A stretch of 64,000 nt of DNA from NCBI RefSeq assembly GCF_032062135.1, contig NC_092859.1:158250447-158314446 (forward strand). The letters are read 5' to 3'. This stretch comes from Pyxicephalus adspersus. Its lineage: Eukaryota > Chordata > Amphibia > Anura > Pyxicephalidae. A program made the position numbers and the translations under genes. Shown piece by piece: positions 1 through 11,243 of this stretch; the stretch's first letter is position 1, and every line of letters starts with the position of its first letter. The notes under the pieces are model-generated. The model was not told where the DNA came from, did no database searches, and saw only the letters and a program-made list of their open reading frames with translations.

Positions 1-197
1 AATTAAGTGAATTGTTCCTTGCAAAGTATCGAACATTTCTATAGTAAATCAGCAGCGATGATTGTGCTGTGTGCTGTGCTGCAGCATTGGAGCATGTTGC
101 ACGGTGAGGGGTTACTTATCCATTCCTGGCTGGTGAAAAATATGTGCAAATTGCACCGCTCACACATAAGATGAATCCATGTCTGCTCAGAAACAAC

Positions 198-460
198 CAG
201 TCAGCATTTTTTAACATGGAGGAACCCTTGAAATAACTTTCAGGGCCCCCCTCCTATAATTACTATACCCCAACTCACAGTATATTAGTGTGGTGGTCAG
301 TGGGAAGAATTCCTCTTACATTGCAGGCCAGTGGGAAGAATGTCACCTTTACAGATAGCCAAAAAGATCATTGGTGTCACTTATAGTGACCTGAGAGGTG
401 CAAACTGCTCATTGCTCCAGGAACCCCCAGCAACCTCTGGAGGAACCCTGCAATACTCTG
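198..460 (+). mobile_element. hAT-like MITE, copy 1
   Basis: A roughly 260-bp dispersed repeat that recurs at 9712-10002, 10139-10387, 32105-32375 and 45767-46026. Shared landmarks in order are 'ggaacccttgaaataac', 'tataattacta', 'gggaagaatgtcac', 'gatcattggtgtcac', 'gcaaactgctcattgct' and 'aacctctggaggaaccct'. Better copies end in TTTCTCAAC and GTTGAGAAAC, matching the CAGTGTTTCTCAAC-type terminal inverted repeat of hAT transposons. Both ends are decayed in this copy. It has no coding capacity, so it would have moved using a transposase supplied in trans. Confidence 0.7.
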
Positions 461-728
461 ACTACAACAATGGTCATCTACATGAGGACAGCCCGGGCCA
501 GACAGTGTGATTGCAGGTCAGGGCTGGAGCAGGTAGTCATACAAGCCAAGTATGTGTCACCGACTGCAAACCTCTCTCTGATTCATGCCGGATTGGTGAA
601 GCGTCTCCACTCAGGGCCCCCAGTCCTCCCCTGTCCATTGCCTGTTCTTCTTCCATGATACTGCAGCTATGAAATACAAGATATCCAAACTCTCATCATT
701 GCCATCCTTGTTCATGATACAAGCATAG

Positions 729-909
729 GGCCTGATTTATTACAGGAGAGGATAGACTTTCATCAGTCAAGCTGGTAATCCGGCAAACCTGGAATGTATT
801 TCTTCAAAGTCATTTTTAATGAGCTAGCAAATGTTTGAATCCTGGACCAGATCCATTCCAGGTTTGCTGGATCACCGAGCTTCACTAATGAAAGTGTACA
901 TTAAATAAG
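729..909 (+). mobile_element. Palindromic MITE 'CCTGATTTATT' family, copy 1
   Basis: Begins GGGCCTGATTTATTA and contains 'gatagactttcatcag', 'ggaatgtatttcttcaaag', 'cctggaccagatccattcc' and 'ggtttgctggatcacc', which together make an imperfect palindrome. Related copies lie at 11147-11243, 14790-14992 and 23344-23662. I recognise the sequence as a very common anuran foldback repeat. It is non-coding, and the terminal repeat on the right is decayed. Confidence 0.65.
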
Positions 910-1177
910 GAACAATGAATGTATCTTGTGTGGAGGAATAATATCTTAATATCTTCTATTATTCTCTTCTAAGCTAAACAGTTTCACAAGTCTATATTTG
1001 TAATGAATAGCTTTACTAAATGAATTAAGTTGGTCTGGCTGCCTGATAATTGCCTGAAGAACACGGGAACCAGATCACATTCTGCTGTTCCATTTATTAT
1101 ACTTAATCAGCAAACAATCCTTCATCTGTAAATGTCAAACATCTTTCCGAGTCTAGGAGTGTGCTTGTGCTCATGTA

Positions 1178-1437
1178 TTCTTCTTCTTCTTATTAATAAA
1201 CAGGATGTATATAGCACCAACATATTACGTAGCGCTGTACATTAAATAGGGGTTACAAATGACAGACAGATACAGACAGTGAGACAGGAGGAGAAGAGGA
1301 CCCTGCCCTGAAGAGCTTACAATCTAGGAGGTGGGGGAAGTATCACACAATAGGAGGGGAGATATGGAATGGTGGGAAGTAGTGAGGGTTTAGGAGACAG
1401 AAGAAGACGGGTAGGTGAGGGGGAAGCGTTGGGTTTT
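1178..1437 (-). mobile_element. SINE tail fragment (S1 family), copy 1
   Basis: Read on the minus strand, the element ends in 'gctatatacatcctg' followed by a simple repeat, as a retrotransposed SINE would. On the plus strand the shared blocks are 'tatagcaccaacatatta', 'agcgctgtacattaaatag', 'gacagacagatacagacag' and 'gaagagcttacaatctagg'. The same blocks occur at 16558-16720, 19413-19545, 59615-59765 and 61305-61515. The tail is related to that of the V-SINE-like copy at 45498-45758, so both families probably used the same LINE for mobilisation. No polymerase III promoter boxes are recognisable. Confidence 0.65.
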
Positions 1438-1447
1438 GAGGACTCTT

Positions 1448-1611
1448 TTAACCTCCCTAGCTGTTCATTTCTTTCCAGTTTTATATGTCTAAAAGCAGTA
1501 CATTGTTTTTCATGAAAATTTATTTTACAGTATAATATAATAGTATGAGTATAATAAAATTTGAAACACAAAATCATTTAAAAACAATAAACTGAATAAA
1601 TTAAAAAAATG

Positions 1612-1646
<35 letters not shown>

Positions 1647-1985
1647 TGTAATTTAAAAAAACAAAAATACGCATTATACTCATACTATTATATATACTGT
1701 AAAATAAATGTTCTTAATGTACTGCTTTTACACATAAAAATTAAAAAGTTTTTTTGTATTGAATGCAATACAATGGATTTCCCGCCCCGCCCGGCCGGGA
1801 TGTACACACGCACCAACGTCACCGGGAACTCCCCGGTGACTCATCGGAGCAGAAGCAGGAAGAAGAAAGAAGACGGAGATCGCGGCACTGGACCCCCGCG
1901 GATCAGGTAAGCGCTCTATTTACTAACCTTCCCTAGGTGTTCCAACCCCGAGAGTGACTCGGGGTTACTACTTGTAGCGTGATGA
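1448..1985 (-). mobile_element. CCTCCCTGG-ended dispersed element, copy 1
   Basis: Starts TTAACCTCCCTAG, followed by an AT-rich palindromic half (arms 1490-1555 and 1673-1731) and a GC-rich half ending in a hairpin AACCCCGAG-agtga-CTCGGGGTT at 1944-1966. A diverged copy in the opposite orientation is at 13995-14587 and keeps both ACC(T/G)CC(C)TGGCGGT-like ends. The TTAA at 1448-1451 could be a target-site remnant, which would suggest a piggyBac- or Kolobok-type MITE. That class assignment is inference. Confidence 0.5.
1490..1731. repeat. AT-rich inverted repeat with central A27 run
   Basis: The arms 1490-1555 and 1673-1731 are near-complementary: 'aagcagtacatt' and 'ttatactcatactatta' appear in both, in opposite orientations. 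The ~117-bp loop contains an uninterrupted run of 27 A residues at 1620-1646. It lies inside the dispersed element at 1448-1985. Confidence 0.75.
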
Positions 1986-2399
1986 GGTTATGAGTAAGTA
2001 AGTAATTAATAGGTTATTGGAGGAATGAAGAGAGCGGGGAGGGGGTATTTTACGCTCATGGCTGAAATGTAAGTGGGACAAGAACTGCACGGGGGCGTTT
2101 TCTTTATAGCTGCCCCTGTGCACATAGCAGGCAGAAAAGTGCAGGGGCTATGTGATCTACAGGTTGGTGGGAATCTGGCTCTCTCTTCTCATTTCATCTT
2201 TTTCCTAATTTTGATTACATGAAGATACTGCAGGCTCATGCCAAGGGGTCCTTTTCTGATTAGAGTTACCAAGGGGCCACCTTTAGTCAGTAGATCACAT
2301 AGATTCCTTTCTGTTGGCCCATGTATATTGCTGACATTTTTCTGCTCCCCAGGTATGGTATGTAATCTACAATTCCCAATGTGTACTATACTTGCTCCC
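1986..2399. other. No recognisable feature
   Basis: Mixed-composition sequence with overlapping open frames of about 90-110 codons on both strands. The frames show no recognisable domain and no coding signal. Confidence 0.5.
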
Positions 2400-2484
2400 C
2401 TGCTGACCGCCGTGGTTCCTCCCGCTAGCTTATACATTACTAAAGGACCGGTGAGCCAGAGGGAGGAACCACAGCGTGCAGCAG
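2400..2484. repeat. Inverted repeat, 24-bp arms
   Basis: Arms 2400-2423 and 2461-2484 are complementary at 22 of 24 positions (core GTGGTTCCTCCC / GGGAGGAACCAC) around a 37-base loop. They could extrude a stable hairpin or be the ends of a very short foldback element. A similar GGTTCC...GGAACC arrangement is found in the 38-39 kb tandem repeat and near 39300-39355. Confidence 0.75.
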
Positions 2485-3574
2485 GAGAATCATATCTCCA
2501 ACCTATGTAACTGAAGATATGCAACATATTTTATTTGCACGGGTAAAGGTGATGATAGATATATCCACTCTTCTTTATAGTGCAACTATTTAAAAAAAAA
2601 ATTCCAAGCTTTATTGTCCAAGCTTTATTTCTTTCCCTTATGTTAAGAAGGGAAAGAAAACTTTCTCACGGGTCTTTTTTTACGAAATTGGCTTTAACAT
2701 TGCAACTAAGGAGACGGGTTCTTTATTCATTGTCCCTTCTGCAACAAAACAAATTCACCCGCCTGTTCCCAATCTCCTCCATAAGAGCTACATACACATT
2801 TCCATACATGTTAGGTTCACCTGTGCCCTCTGGTATACATTAGTGTGATCTGAGCCAAGGCCGTTATAAATCCATTATGTAGAAATGAAAGCCATGCAAT
2901 GGTTTCTAGAATACAAAACCTTTAATATTCTATTGCCCGAACTGTAAGCTGAACAAGGAACAGTACAAGCAGTACAAGGAACAATGCAGCAACAGGAGAT
3001 CTGGGCTGGTCCTCGGGAAGGAGAGAATTGAATGATCACTATTACACATTAATGAAGTCCCCCATTCCAGTTCATCCATCACTGCAGCACAACATGTTTG
3101 CCAGTATTATGTCTTCCCTGCAGAATTTCACTTTCATTACCTTGCAATGCACAGGAACAATAAAAGAGGAATCTGGTGTGAGGGTTGGAGAGCTTTGATA
3201 ATTCTACAAATCTGATAAATAAGGCTGAAAGATTCACTTTATTCAAACGTGAATGATTTGCATTGCTTAGGAATCACAGCCTGCCTGCTGGGTGACCCTG
3301 ATTCCCATTCTGGGATTCATCTTCTGCATTGGGCTGTTCTGGTAGGTTAATTCCTCGTCGTCTGAATCTACCTGAATCAGAACTTTTTAAAAGATGCTAA
3401 AGTATTTCAATCAGAATGTTAAACTTTGGGAATCAAAGCATATGAGTTTGTTTTTGTATGTGTGCACCTACTATGTTCACCTGTCACCGAGTGTTAACAA
3501 TAAACTTTAATAGTACTTAACCCTTACCAATCCCACCCCCCAAAAATGAACCCTTTATTCAGGAATGTACCCGG
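2485..3574. other. No recognisable feature
   Basis: About 1.1 kb of unremarkable AT-rich sequence. The only local oddity is a near-duplicated 'ccaagctttatt' at 2606-2630. I see no exon-like frame bounded by splice signals. Confidence 0.5.
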
Positions 3575-4680
3575 CGTTGTGGGTTGGCATACCTAGGTGG
3601 GCAAAACTAGAGTTGGGGGGTAGTTCAGCTCTTTGTCTATTGGTCCTCTATGACTCTGACATGACTATAGATATGGCACTCTCTGACACTCTATGACTAT
3701 AGGAATATCTACATGGACAAAGCTTGGGTGGTGGGTGGCTATACCTAGGTAGACAAAGCTAGAGTGGTAGGTGGGTGTATGTAGGTGGACAAAACTTGGG
3801 TCATGGGTGACTATACCTAGGTGGACACCTCTAGGGTAGTGGGTGGTTATACCTAGGTACACAAAGTTAGGGTTTTGGGTTATTTTAGCTCTAAATCTTT
3901 GGGTCCCCTATGACTTTGCAGAGTGAGTCCTCTATGACTCTGGGAAGGGCAGGCATACCTAGTTGGAAAAATTAGGTGGACACAACTAGGGTGATTAGTG
4001 GCTGTACCTAGGTGGACAAGGCTAGGGTGGTGGGTGGCTGTACCTAGGTGGACACAACTAGGGTGATGGGTGGCTGTACCTAGGTGAACATAGCTGGGGT
4101 GGTGGGTGGCTGTACCTAGGTGAACATAGCTGGGGTGGTGGGTGGCTGTACCTAGGTGGACACAACTAGGGTGATGGGTGGCTGTACCTAGGTGGACAAG
4201 GCTAGGGTGGTGGGTGGCTGTATCTAGGTAAACATAACTTGGGTGGTGGGTGGCTGTACCTAGGTGGACNNNNNNNNNNNNNNNNNNNNNNNNNNNNNNN
4301 NNNNNNNNNNNNNNNNNNNNNNNNNNNNNNNNNNNNNNNNNNNNNNNNNNNNNNNNNNNNNNNNNNNNNNNNNNNNNNNNNNNNNNNNNNNGGGTGGTGG
4401 GTGGCTGTACCTAGGTGGACAAGGCTAGGGTGGTGGGTGGCTGTACCTAGGTGGACAAGGCTAGGGTGGTGGGTGGCTGTACCTAGGTGGACAGGGCTGG
4501 GGTGGTGGGTGGCTGTACCTAGGTGGACATAGCTGGGGTGGTGGGTGGCTGTACCTAATTGCACAAAGCTAGGGTAATGTCTGGGTTTACCTAGGTGGAC
4601 AGTAGTGGGTGACTATACCTGGATGGACACTTGGGTGTCCAGTAGGCATTTCTAGGCAGACAAAGCTAGGATGCTGGGTT
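3575..4680. repeat. 36-bp minisatellite array (interrupted by gap)
   Basis: Tandem copies of a 36-bp unit with consensus blocks 'gtggtgggtggctgtacc', 'taggtggacaaggctagg'. Copies are degenerate at both edges and most homogeneous around 4020-4550. Because 36 is divisible by three, the array stays open in several frames (minus-strand repeat peptide VHLGTATHHPSL, plus-strand GWWVAVPRWTRL). These frames reflect the repeat, not a gene. Confidence 0.95.
4270..4391. other. Assembly gap (122 N)
   Basis: A run of undetermined bases inside the most homogeneous part of the 36-bp minisatellite. The true array length is therefore unknown. Confidence 0.99.
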
Positions 4681-7600
4681 AATTAATCCAATATTTAAAC
4701 TGTTTTTTTTAAGAACTTGCCATTTAAGTGTTGTCTATGAAAACAACCATGGTTATATATCCTTTCCAAATTATTATGTAACCCATCAAACAGGCAGGTT
4801 CAGCAATGTATGCTCCATTATAAATATATTTAGAGTGTATGTCCAGCAAAAAAGGGCTCTTTGAAGTTATGTATTAAGTAATAAACAGGGGCAGATTCTA
4901 AACCAGTGAAGAAATATGAAACAGACAGAAGGCTGACCATATAAATTAAATTATACTAAAAGGACTAAAACAGAATCTTTACATACTTTATATATTCATA
5001 ATCAGAGTAAACAAAAGCAATAAATCTACAGCATTAAAGCTGAAATCAAAAACCTTCAAATATAATCCCCAAAAACCACTGAGGTACCAATCCATTATGT
5101 GAGAACCCAGTGCCCCAGGAGAGAGAAGTAACCGGAAGGCAGCTCTGCACTGGTAAAGTTGGGTTACTGAACAGATCTGGAAGATAAACACCAAGATTGA
5201 ACCAAGAATACTCCTGGCTTTTGTGTATAGAGAATATTTGCATATCATGGAGTTCAGCTTTAAAATTTGGAGCCTTTTTATTCACTGTTAACTTCTGGTG
5301 ACTCCTGAGCAGTCTCAATCTGCTGCCTGCCGGTACACAGGCCTCTTCCTGCTCGCCTGATTATATCCACTTGCAAAGCTTGGAAACACAATCTGCACAG
5401 TGCAGCAGGAGGCGGCATGAATCATCTGCTTACTGCTCTACCTTCCTTTGTGTTAGAGAATGTACTCTCGCCTTTCAATAAAGAATCATGGAATGAGCAG
5501 AAAATAGCCAAATTCCTCGCTCCTTAATGTCTTTTCAGGAACCAGAACTTAGGTTTCTGCACGAACAAAAATGCTGGCACGGAGCGTTTTTTAATTCTGA
5601 AACTTGAGATTGGAGACATAAGATGCTTTGAGTCCAAGACTCATATTAACACTGTGCTGGACCTATGGAGCCAGACGGCCAAAGGGAACGAGTTGGACAA
5701 TGGGCATGGCCAGGAACGTATCATGACAGGTTGGTGTGGGTGAGCTTGGTGCCAAGGTTGGCGAGCATGCACGGCACGCACCTAACATTTTCTGAGCACC
5801 CTTCAGCAATGACAGATCCAGAATCCCACCACTGCATCCCCCGGAGCCAACCTCCTTACTGCTGACTCTTCCAATTCCACCGCAATACTCCTTGGCCGTT
5901 GGTAACACAACATTGTGCCCACCATCTTGGTCTATTGCTGGTGGTCCAGGAATAAGGCCAGCTCCACACTACATAGCCCATACCCTGTGCAGTGAAATCA
6001 TTGAACAGAAAGTCACTAGGAGCCAGGGAAATGACCTCCTGATGACTTTTTGTATTTTGAATACTTCTTTAATGATTCTGGGCAGCCTGAGATCTGTTTG
6101 TGGCTCAATGCCTGCCTGAAAATTCAACTTTATTTACTGTATGACATCATTTTTAATTTCGAGTCTGGCCAGCCAACATAAGGGAGTGATGTGTACATAA
6201 AACCAGTCACAAAAACTAATCTAGGCTAATGTGTTTACCAGAACACGAGGAAACTCCCCCACCAGTGTCACAGTCCATGACCGGGGAGCAGCTCTTCTCC
6301 ATGGCGCTGTAAGCAGGTCCAAGGTTGCCTGAATGCCTGGTACCGCTTGGATTTTATTCATGGCTTAATGCACCAACTCACATCTCAGAAAAAGAACTGG
6401 AAACTTCAGACTTCTGAGACCAGAGATGAGTCTGTTGTCAAAGCCACATAGCTCTGAGTGCTCAACTATGGACACCAAGTGATGGAGCCACCTGTCAATC
6501 ATACACAGGGCACTGGTAGCTTAGCTGCCGCCGTTCTGCCAATTAGAGCCCAGTTTGCCCAGCTTGCCCGACTCTGCACCTGTCCCTACCCTAGCCTGGG
6601 ACTGGACAGTAAGAAGCATAACATTGGCACGCTCCTTGTCATTGTAAGCTAACTGCTTCCTGGTACTGCTTCTTTCTCTTACTTTCTAACCCTGCTGCAC
6701 TGGAAGCCTGATACCAGGTCAGATGCAAGCAGCGTCACTAATTGCATTAAAATACATTTGAAAATGCATTAATGATTGCCAAGCTGAATTAATTGGTGGC
6801 GTTTATGAACAATCATTCAAATGGTTTCTTCTTAGAATACTTTTATGAATAGAATCCGGCACGTAATGCTGTAGGATGGATCATAATGCACTGGCACCTA
6901 CCCAGCGATGAATTTACTAAATAATAACTTGCCATTGCTATTTTCTTTTATGTTGCAGCCTAAACCTTGCACTTTAAGTAGCTTTAGTCTTTTAACACAT
7001 AGGAATGTAGGCTGGTTCTTGGTGAGATTATAACCTTTGAATGAGAGCAGCAGCAAAAATCTTAAGGCTTTGCAATCAAAAAAATAATTCTGCCAAACAC
7101 TGGAAAAAGAATCAGCGTGCCGCATACAACCACTTGTTCAGCCACGCATATGCCTGCTTGCATGCAATTAACTCTTTTGCTTCTTTATTTGCAGAATGCT
7201 AAAATCAAGAAATGAACAGTAATTTTTTTGGAAGGTAAGATTTTCATTGGAAAGGGTTACATACAAAGTAGTAGAAAGGTGCAACAATCATTTCCAAAGA
7301 ACAGATGAGAAAATGGAGATTTTGAAGCAGAGGTTAATGTCATGCGGCGAGCCAGCCACTCAGCACCGGCGGATCAGATTAGGTCATTTTGTTGCTGCTG
7401 CTTTTTTAATGCTTTCTACAAAACAGCTGCCATGGCAGTGGAAACTGAATGGGGAATCTGCGATATAAAGAAATATTACAATGCAACAATTATTCATTCA
7501 TGTTGTTCATTCTTTATATTCAGATGCCCCCCTCAGTTCCTGATATATTAATGATATTAAAGTACTTGCATCATTTTCTGGGTTTTTTTTTACTCTCAAG

Positions 7601-7713
7601 GTGAAATAATGCTACACTGGCCACAAGAACCTTTATTTTATGTTCCAGCATTAAATAAACACAGGCAGCATTTCTAAAGAAAAAAATATAATAGTTAGGA
7701 TACACTTATGCAC
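4681..7713. other. No recognisable feature (3 kb)
   Basis: Largely single-copy-looking sequence with no repeat family I recognise and no convincing exon. The stretch around 6720-7240 has dense AT-rich homeodomain-like words such as 'taattgcattaaaa', 'gcattaatgattgcc' and 'ctgaattaattgg', which is the look of a conserved non-coding element, but conservation cannot be judged here. Confidence 0.4.
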
Positions 7714-8379
7714 TGTACACCACCGCAGTATACCACACCCTGTTTATTCTCAGCGTCTCTTGCAGCAGAAAGGATATCAAGGAATTAGTTGCTCTGCAGC
7801 TAGCAGCATCCCCGGCTTCTCTTTAGCTGTGCAGCCTGAGATGTATCTTCCTAGCATCCCCAGCACATACTCTGAGGCTGTGCATAGCTAAATTGGATTT
7901 AGGAGCAGATTAGTCCCTGGCTTCATCCTGCCATTGGCTGCTGGCGCTTTATAGCCTCTCTGCTCCCAGTCACCAGTGGCCTGTTGTAGTGGTATGCTGG
8001 GCTGATCTGCTGCTGTTGTGTTATTTGTTAGATTTACTGTTGCTGGCTTTTCCTGTTTCCTGGGCCTGTGACTGTATTCTGCCTGAACCGACCTTGTGCC
8101 TGTGACCCCGATTCTGCTTTGTCTTTACCCTCGGCTACCTCGTCTGATCACCCATGAAGGACCTCTGGCCTTGTATTCTGGATTTGCCTCTGCTGGAATC
8201 TTTTGTACTGCATTATTTGTAGACTTCCAGTCCTCTGCAGTCCTTCTTCAGATGTTATACCTTATGCACAGAAGCCCTGGGGGCAACCGTGTGCAGGGGC
8301 GGTGCAACTACCCTCCCAAGGCTGACTGGGGGGATATGGCATCCGGTGAGTTCTCCTGTCGGGCTGATTCTTGTGTCCA
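7714..8379 (+). mobile_element. LTR-like dispersed repeat, copy 1
   Basis: A ~670-bp repeat sharing with 19819-20492 the blocks 'gcagcatccccggcttc', 'cagcctgagatgtatcttc', 'gcagattagtccctggctt', 'gtgactgtat' and 'cctgggggcaacc'. Better copies start TGTG and end TTACA, have a TATA-like 'tttatag' about 220 bp in and, in copy 2, an AATAAA about 400 bp further on, which fits a solo LTR. No flanking 5-bp target duplication is visible. The open frame at 8096-8548 runs through it and appears fortuitous. Confidence 0.55.
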
Positions 8380-9711
8380 GCAAATGATGTACTTACAAGG
8401 ATGCCAGCACATGATCTCTCTCTTTACTCAGGTTGCTGCTCTGAGAAACCCCTATGATGGCCAATGCTGTCTCTATAAATGTTTAAAATTGAAAAAGCAC
8501 ATCAATGCCATAGTAGATCAGTTTCCTGAGAACAAACAGCATATCTAACAAACTAGCCTTCCCAGTGCTTCCCTAAGTATGTTTAAATGATTCATTAACC
8601 TCAAGGATAAGTGTAAGATTAAAAATTAGAAGTATTTCAATGCCTATTAAAGATTGGTTCAAGGGTTTCCGGCATGGAACAATGATTTATTTTTGACGCT
8701 TGAGCTGTCATCAGGGTTTACCTTTCCTCAGCCAATCTCAGAGCACTAGAAGTGATGAATGGGGAAACTTGTCCCCATTTAACCTCTAGTGCCCGGGGAT
8801 CCCACACTGACAGGAATCATCCTGTCACTGTGGGATAACCTGTAAAAAAATAAAAGATAGTTACACAAATCACACACATTCAATAAATTACTTTAACATT
8901 AATTTTTTTGTTAACACATTTTTTACACGAATTTGGGCTGTTGAATCCCATGTTTTTCAGGTTGGGTCTATCCGAATTTGAACAGCCATATTTGGGTCGA
9001 ATATAAGGACAACCCGAATTCAAACTCCAACACTACTCATTAGTAGCAATCACCTGATCCCTGCTGCCCCCCCAGGTTCTTATACTTACCTGTCCCCGCT
9101 CCTTGGAGATCTTCACACTGGAAGAAGCACCTTCACCATTCCAGAAGTTACCTCCAGGCAGCAGCTTCTTATTCTACATATACAATTAGGAATCTCAAGT
9201 CATCCTTATGGAGTGGCAATTCACAATTTGGATTCATAACAAATTGCTTTTCTACAAGAATAATTGAAGATTCTTCAGAAAAGGAAGCCGGCTGAGAAAA
9301 TTCTCATGTGGCAACTGTCCTAGAAGGCCACGGAGCAAAGTTCATTGAGAAGGAGAAGGCATTGCTGGGAGGAATGAGAAGTATTTATAGGAAAACTGAA
9401 TTATAAGGCTTTGTAAAATAAATAATAATACAAATATATCAGTTTATAAAGCTACACAAATACAAAATAAGCCTAAAAACCACTCTAATTTCCTCTAATT
9501 GAGCCCAGATGAAGATGCCCAGAAGGAAGGTTTAAGCATTGATGGTGATCCAAGTGTAGATTCAAGAGGATGCAGCAAGGATGGGATAGAAAATTCAGAA
9601 AACAATCGCTGGTAATTTTAGAAACTAATAAAGCTGAACTGCAACTTTCTCCTAAATCCTGCAAAGTCATATAGCAGCCACACATACTGGAGGACACCTA
9701 GCATCATCTAG
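8380..9711. other. No confidently recognised feature
   Basis: AT-rich sequence with a short imperfect hairpin around 8935-8995 ('gggctgttgaatcc' against 'gaatttgaacagcc') and an AAT-rich run at 9417-9440. The 8640-9040 part resembles frog interspersed repeats, but I see no second copy in this window. Confidence 0.4.
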
Positions 9712-10002
9712 ACCAATCTCAACCAGGGTTCCATGGAATCCCAGGGTTCCTCCAGAGGTTGTCGGGGGTTCCTTGAGCAATGAGCAGTTTGCACCTCTCA
9801 GGTCAGTATAAGTGACCCCAATGGTCTTTTTGGCAATCTGTAAGGGTCCCAATGTCCAGCAATGTAGGAAGAACTCTTCCTATTGCCCACCACACCTATA
9901 TACTGTAAGCTTTGTAGTTAGTAAATCTTGCAGGGGTTCTTTAAGACCCAAACAATATTTCAAGAATGTGTTCTCCATGTTAAATATTTCAAGAAAGTTG
10001 AC
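9712..10002 (-). mobile_element. hAT-like MITE, copy 2
   Basis: Minus-strand copy of the ~260-bp hAT MITE. It opens with 'aatctcaaccagggttcc' and contains 'ggttccttgagcaatgagc' and 'gcacctctcaggtcag'. The distal end has decayed near 'gttaaatatttcaag'. It lies only 137 bp from an oppositely oriented copy at 10139-10387. Confidence 0.75.
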
Positions 10003-10138
10003 TCTATATCTGGCCAACCCAATTGGACTGTAACTGGGCCACCCCTCTCACTGGATTTCAGTGCTTTCAGTGAAGGTTTAGCATTACATGAGGGGATTAC
10101 CTATGACAGTCTGCCTAGGAACTTCCACACCTCTACAT

Positions 10139-10387
10139 CAGAGTTTCTCCAACTTTTTATTATAGGGTAACCCCTTAAAATAACTTTCAGGTCCTCAGGG
10201 AATCCCTTCTATAATTACTATATCCACAGCTGGCTATTGGGAAGAATGTCACCCTTACAGAAAGCCAAAAAGATCATTGGTGTCAGTTAAATATCCCATG
10301 AGGGGCACAAACTGCTCATTGCTCAAGGAACCCCCAGCAATCCCTGGAGGAGCCATGTGGTTCCACAAAACCCTGGTTGAGAAACTG
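10139..10387 (+). mobile_element. hAT-like MITE, copy 3 (both ends visible)
   Basis: Opens CAGAGTTTCTCCAAC and closes GGTTGAGAAACTG, so both terminal inverted repeats are readable, supporting the hAT assignment for the family. The 8-bp flanks (ctctacat / agagccac) do not match, so no target duplication remains. It is inverted relative to the neighbouring copy at 9712-10002. Confidence 0.8.
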
Positions 10388-11146
10388 AGAGCCACCGATA
10401 AAGCATTTTATATTTGCATACATGCCCCCAAGTATCAACATCAAGGTTAAGGGCAAATTGAAGGGGATAAGGAGCCAGGGTGCTGTAAAGTTCCCAAAAA
10501 GCCATTTAGGGCTCCATGCCAGTCCCTCTTCCTGCTATGATTCGCCTGTATTGGAAACACAGAGACCCAATGTTGAGGTCACTGATATGTAAGGTATGTG
10601 ATGAAAACAAACATTAAAAAGCAATAATTAAAAACAAACAAGAAAAACCCCACAATTATTAGCATGTTAATAAGGGGGGAAGGAACAATATATTCGGAGT
10701 TATCTTCTTGCAACACTATTGCATGGAGAAAAACCAAGAGACAGAGTTAAATATGAACAAATTAGGAACAAACATCCCATATGAAAACTATGAATTCCCT
10801 TATGTTCCAGGTCATTTAATGTATGTGACTCGATTGCACACTTATATCTTTATGGTAAACATTTCCATATCATATCCAGAAGATATTACATGCACACTGC
10901 GGAATCTCTGTGCTGTGGAAATCTCTATTTATATATAGAAGTTCCCTCTCCAGCGATATCATCAACATATTCAGAGGCCAAGTCTTAGTAGATGAAATCT
11001 ATGCACGTCACTGGAGGCTGCTTGTAATTTGAGGGAATTTACACAACTGCGCTATATGAGCCGAGCTTCCCAGCATTACCAAAAGATAAAGACTGCTGGG
11101 CAAATCGGAGAAATGGAAATACAAAAGGAAACTTGTGGACATAATA
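10388..11146. other. No recognisable feature
   Basis: Plain AT-rich sequence without a recognised repeat or exon. Confidence 0.45.
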
Positions 11147-11243
11147 GGCCTGATTTATTAAAACTCTCCAAGACTGGAGAAGATAGACTATCATGGGAGA
11201 ACCTGGGTAATCCAGTCTTGGAAAGCTTAAATGTATTAGGCCC
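11147..11243 (+). mobile_element. Palindromic MITE 'CCTGATTTATT' family, copy 2 (97 bp)
   Basis: A compact copy beginning GGCCTGATTTATTAAAACTC and ending 'tcttggaaagcttaaatg' plus TATTAGGCC, so its two ends are clear inverted repeats. The central portion of the family is deleted, leaving a near-perfect foldback. Confidence 0.75.

Noticed and set aside
8096..8548. 150-codon plus-strand frame
   Set aside because: Its first half lies in the LTR-like repeat, where the other copies lack the frame.
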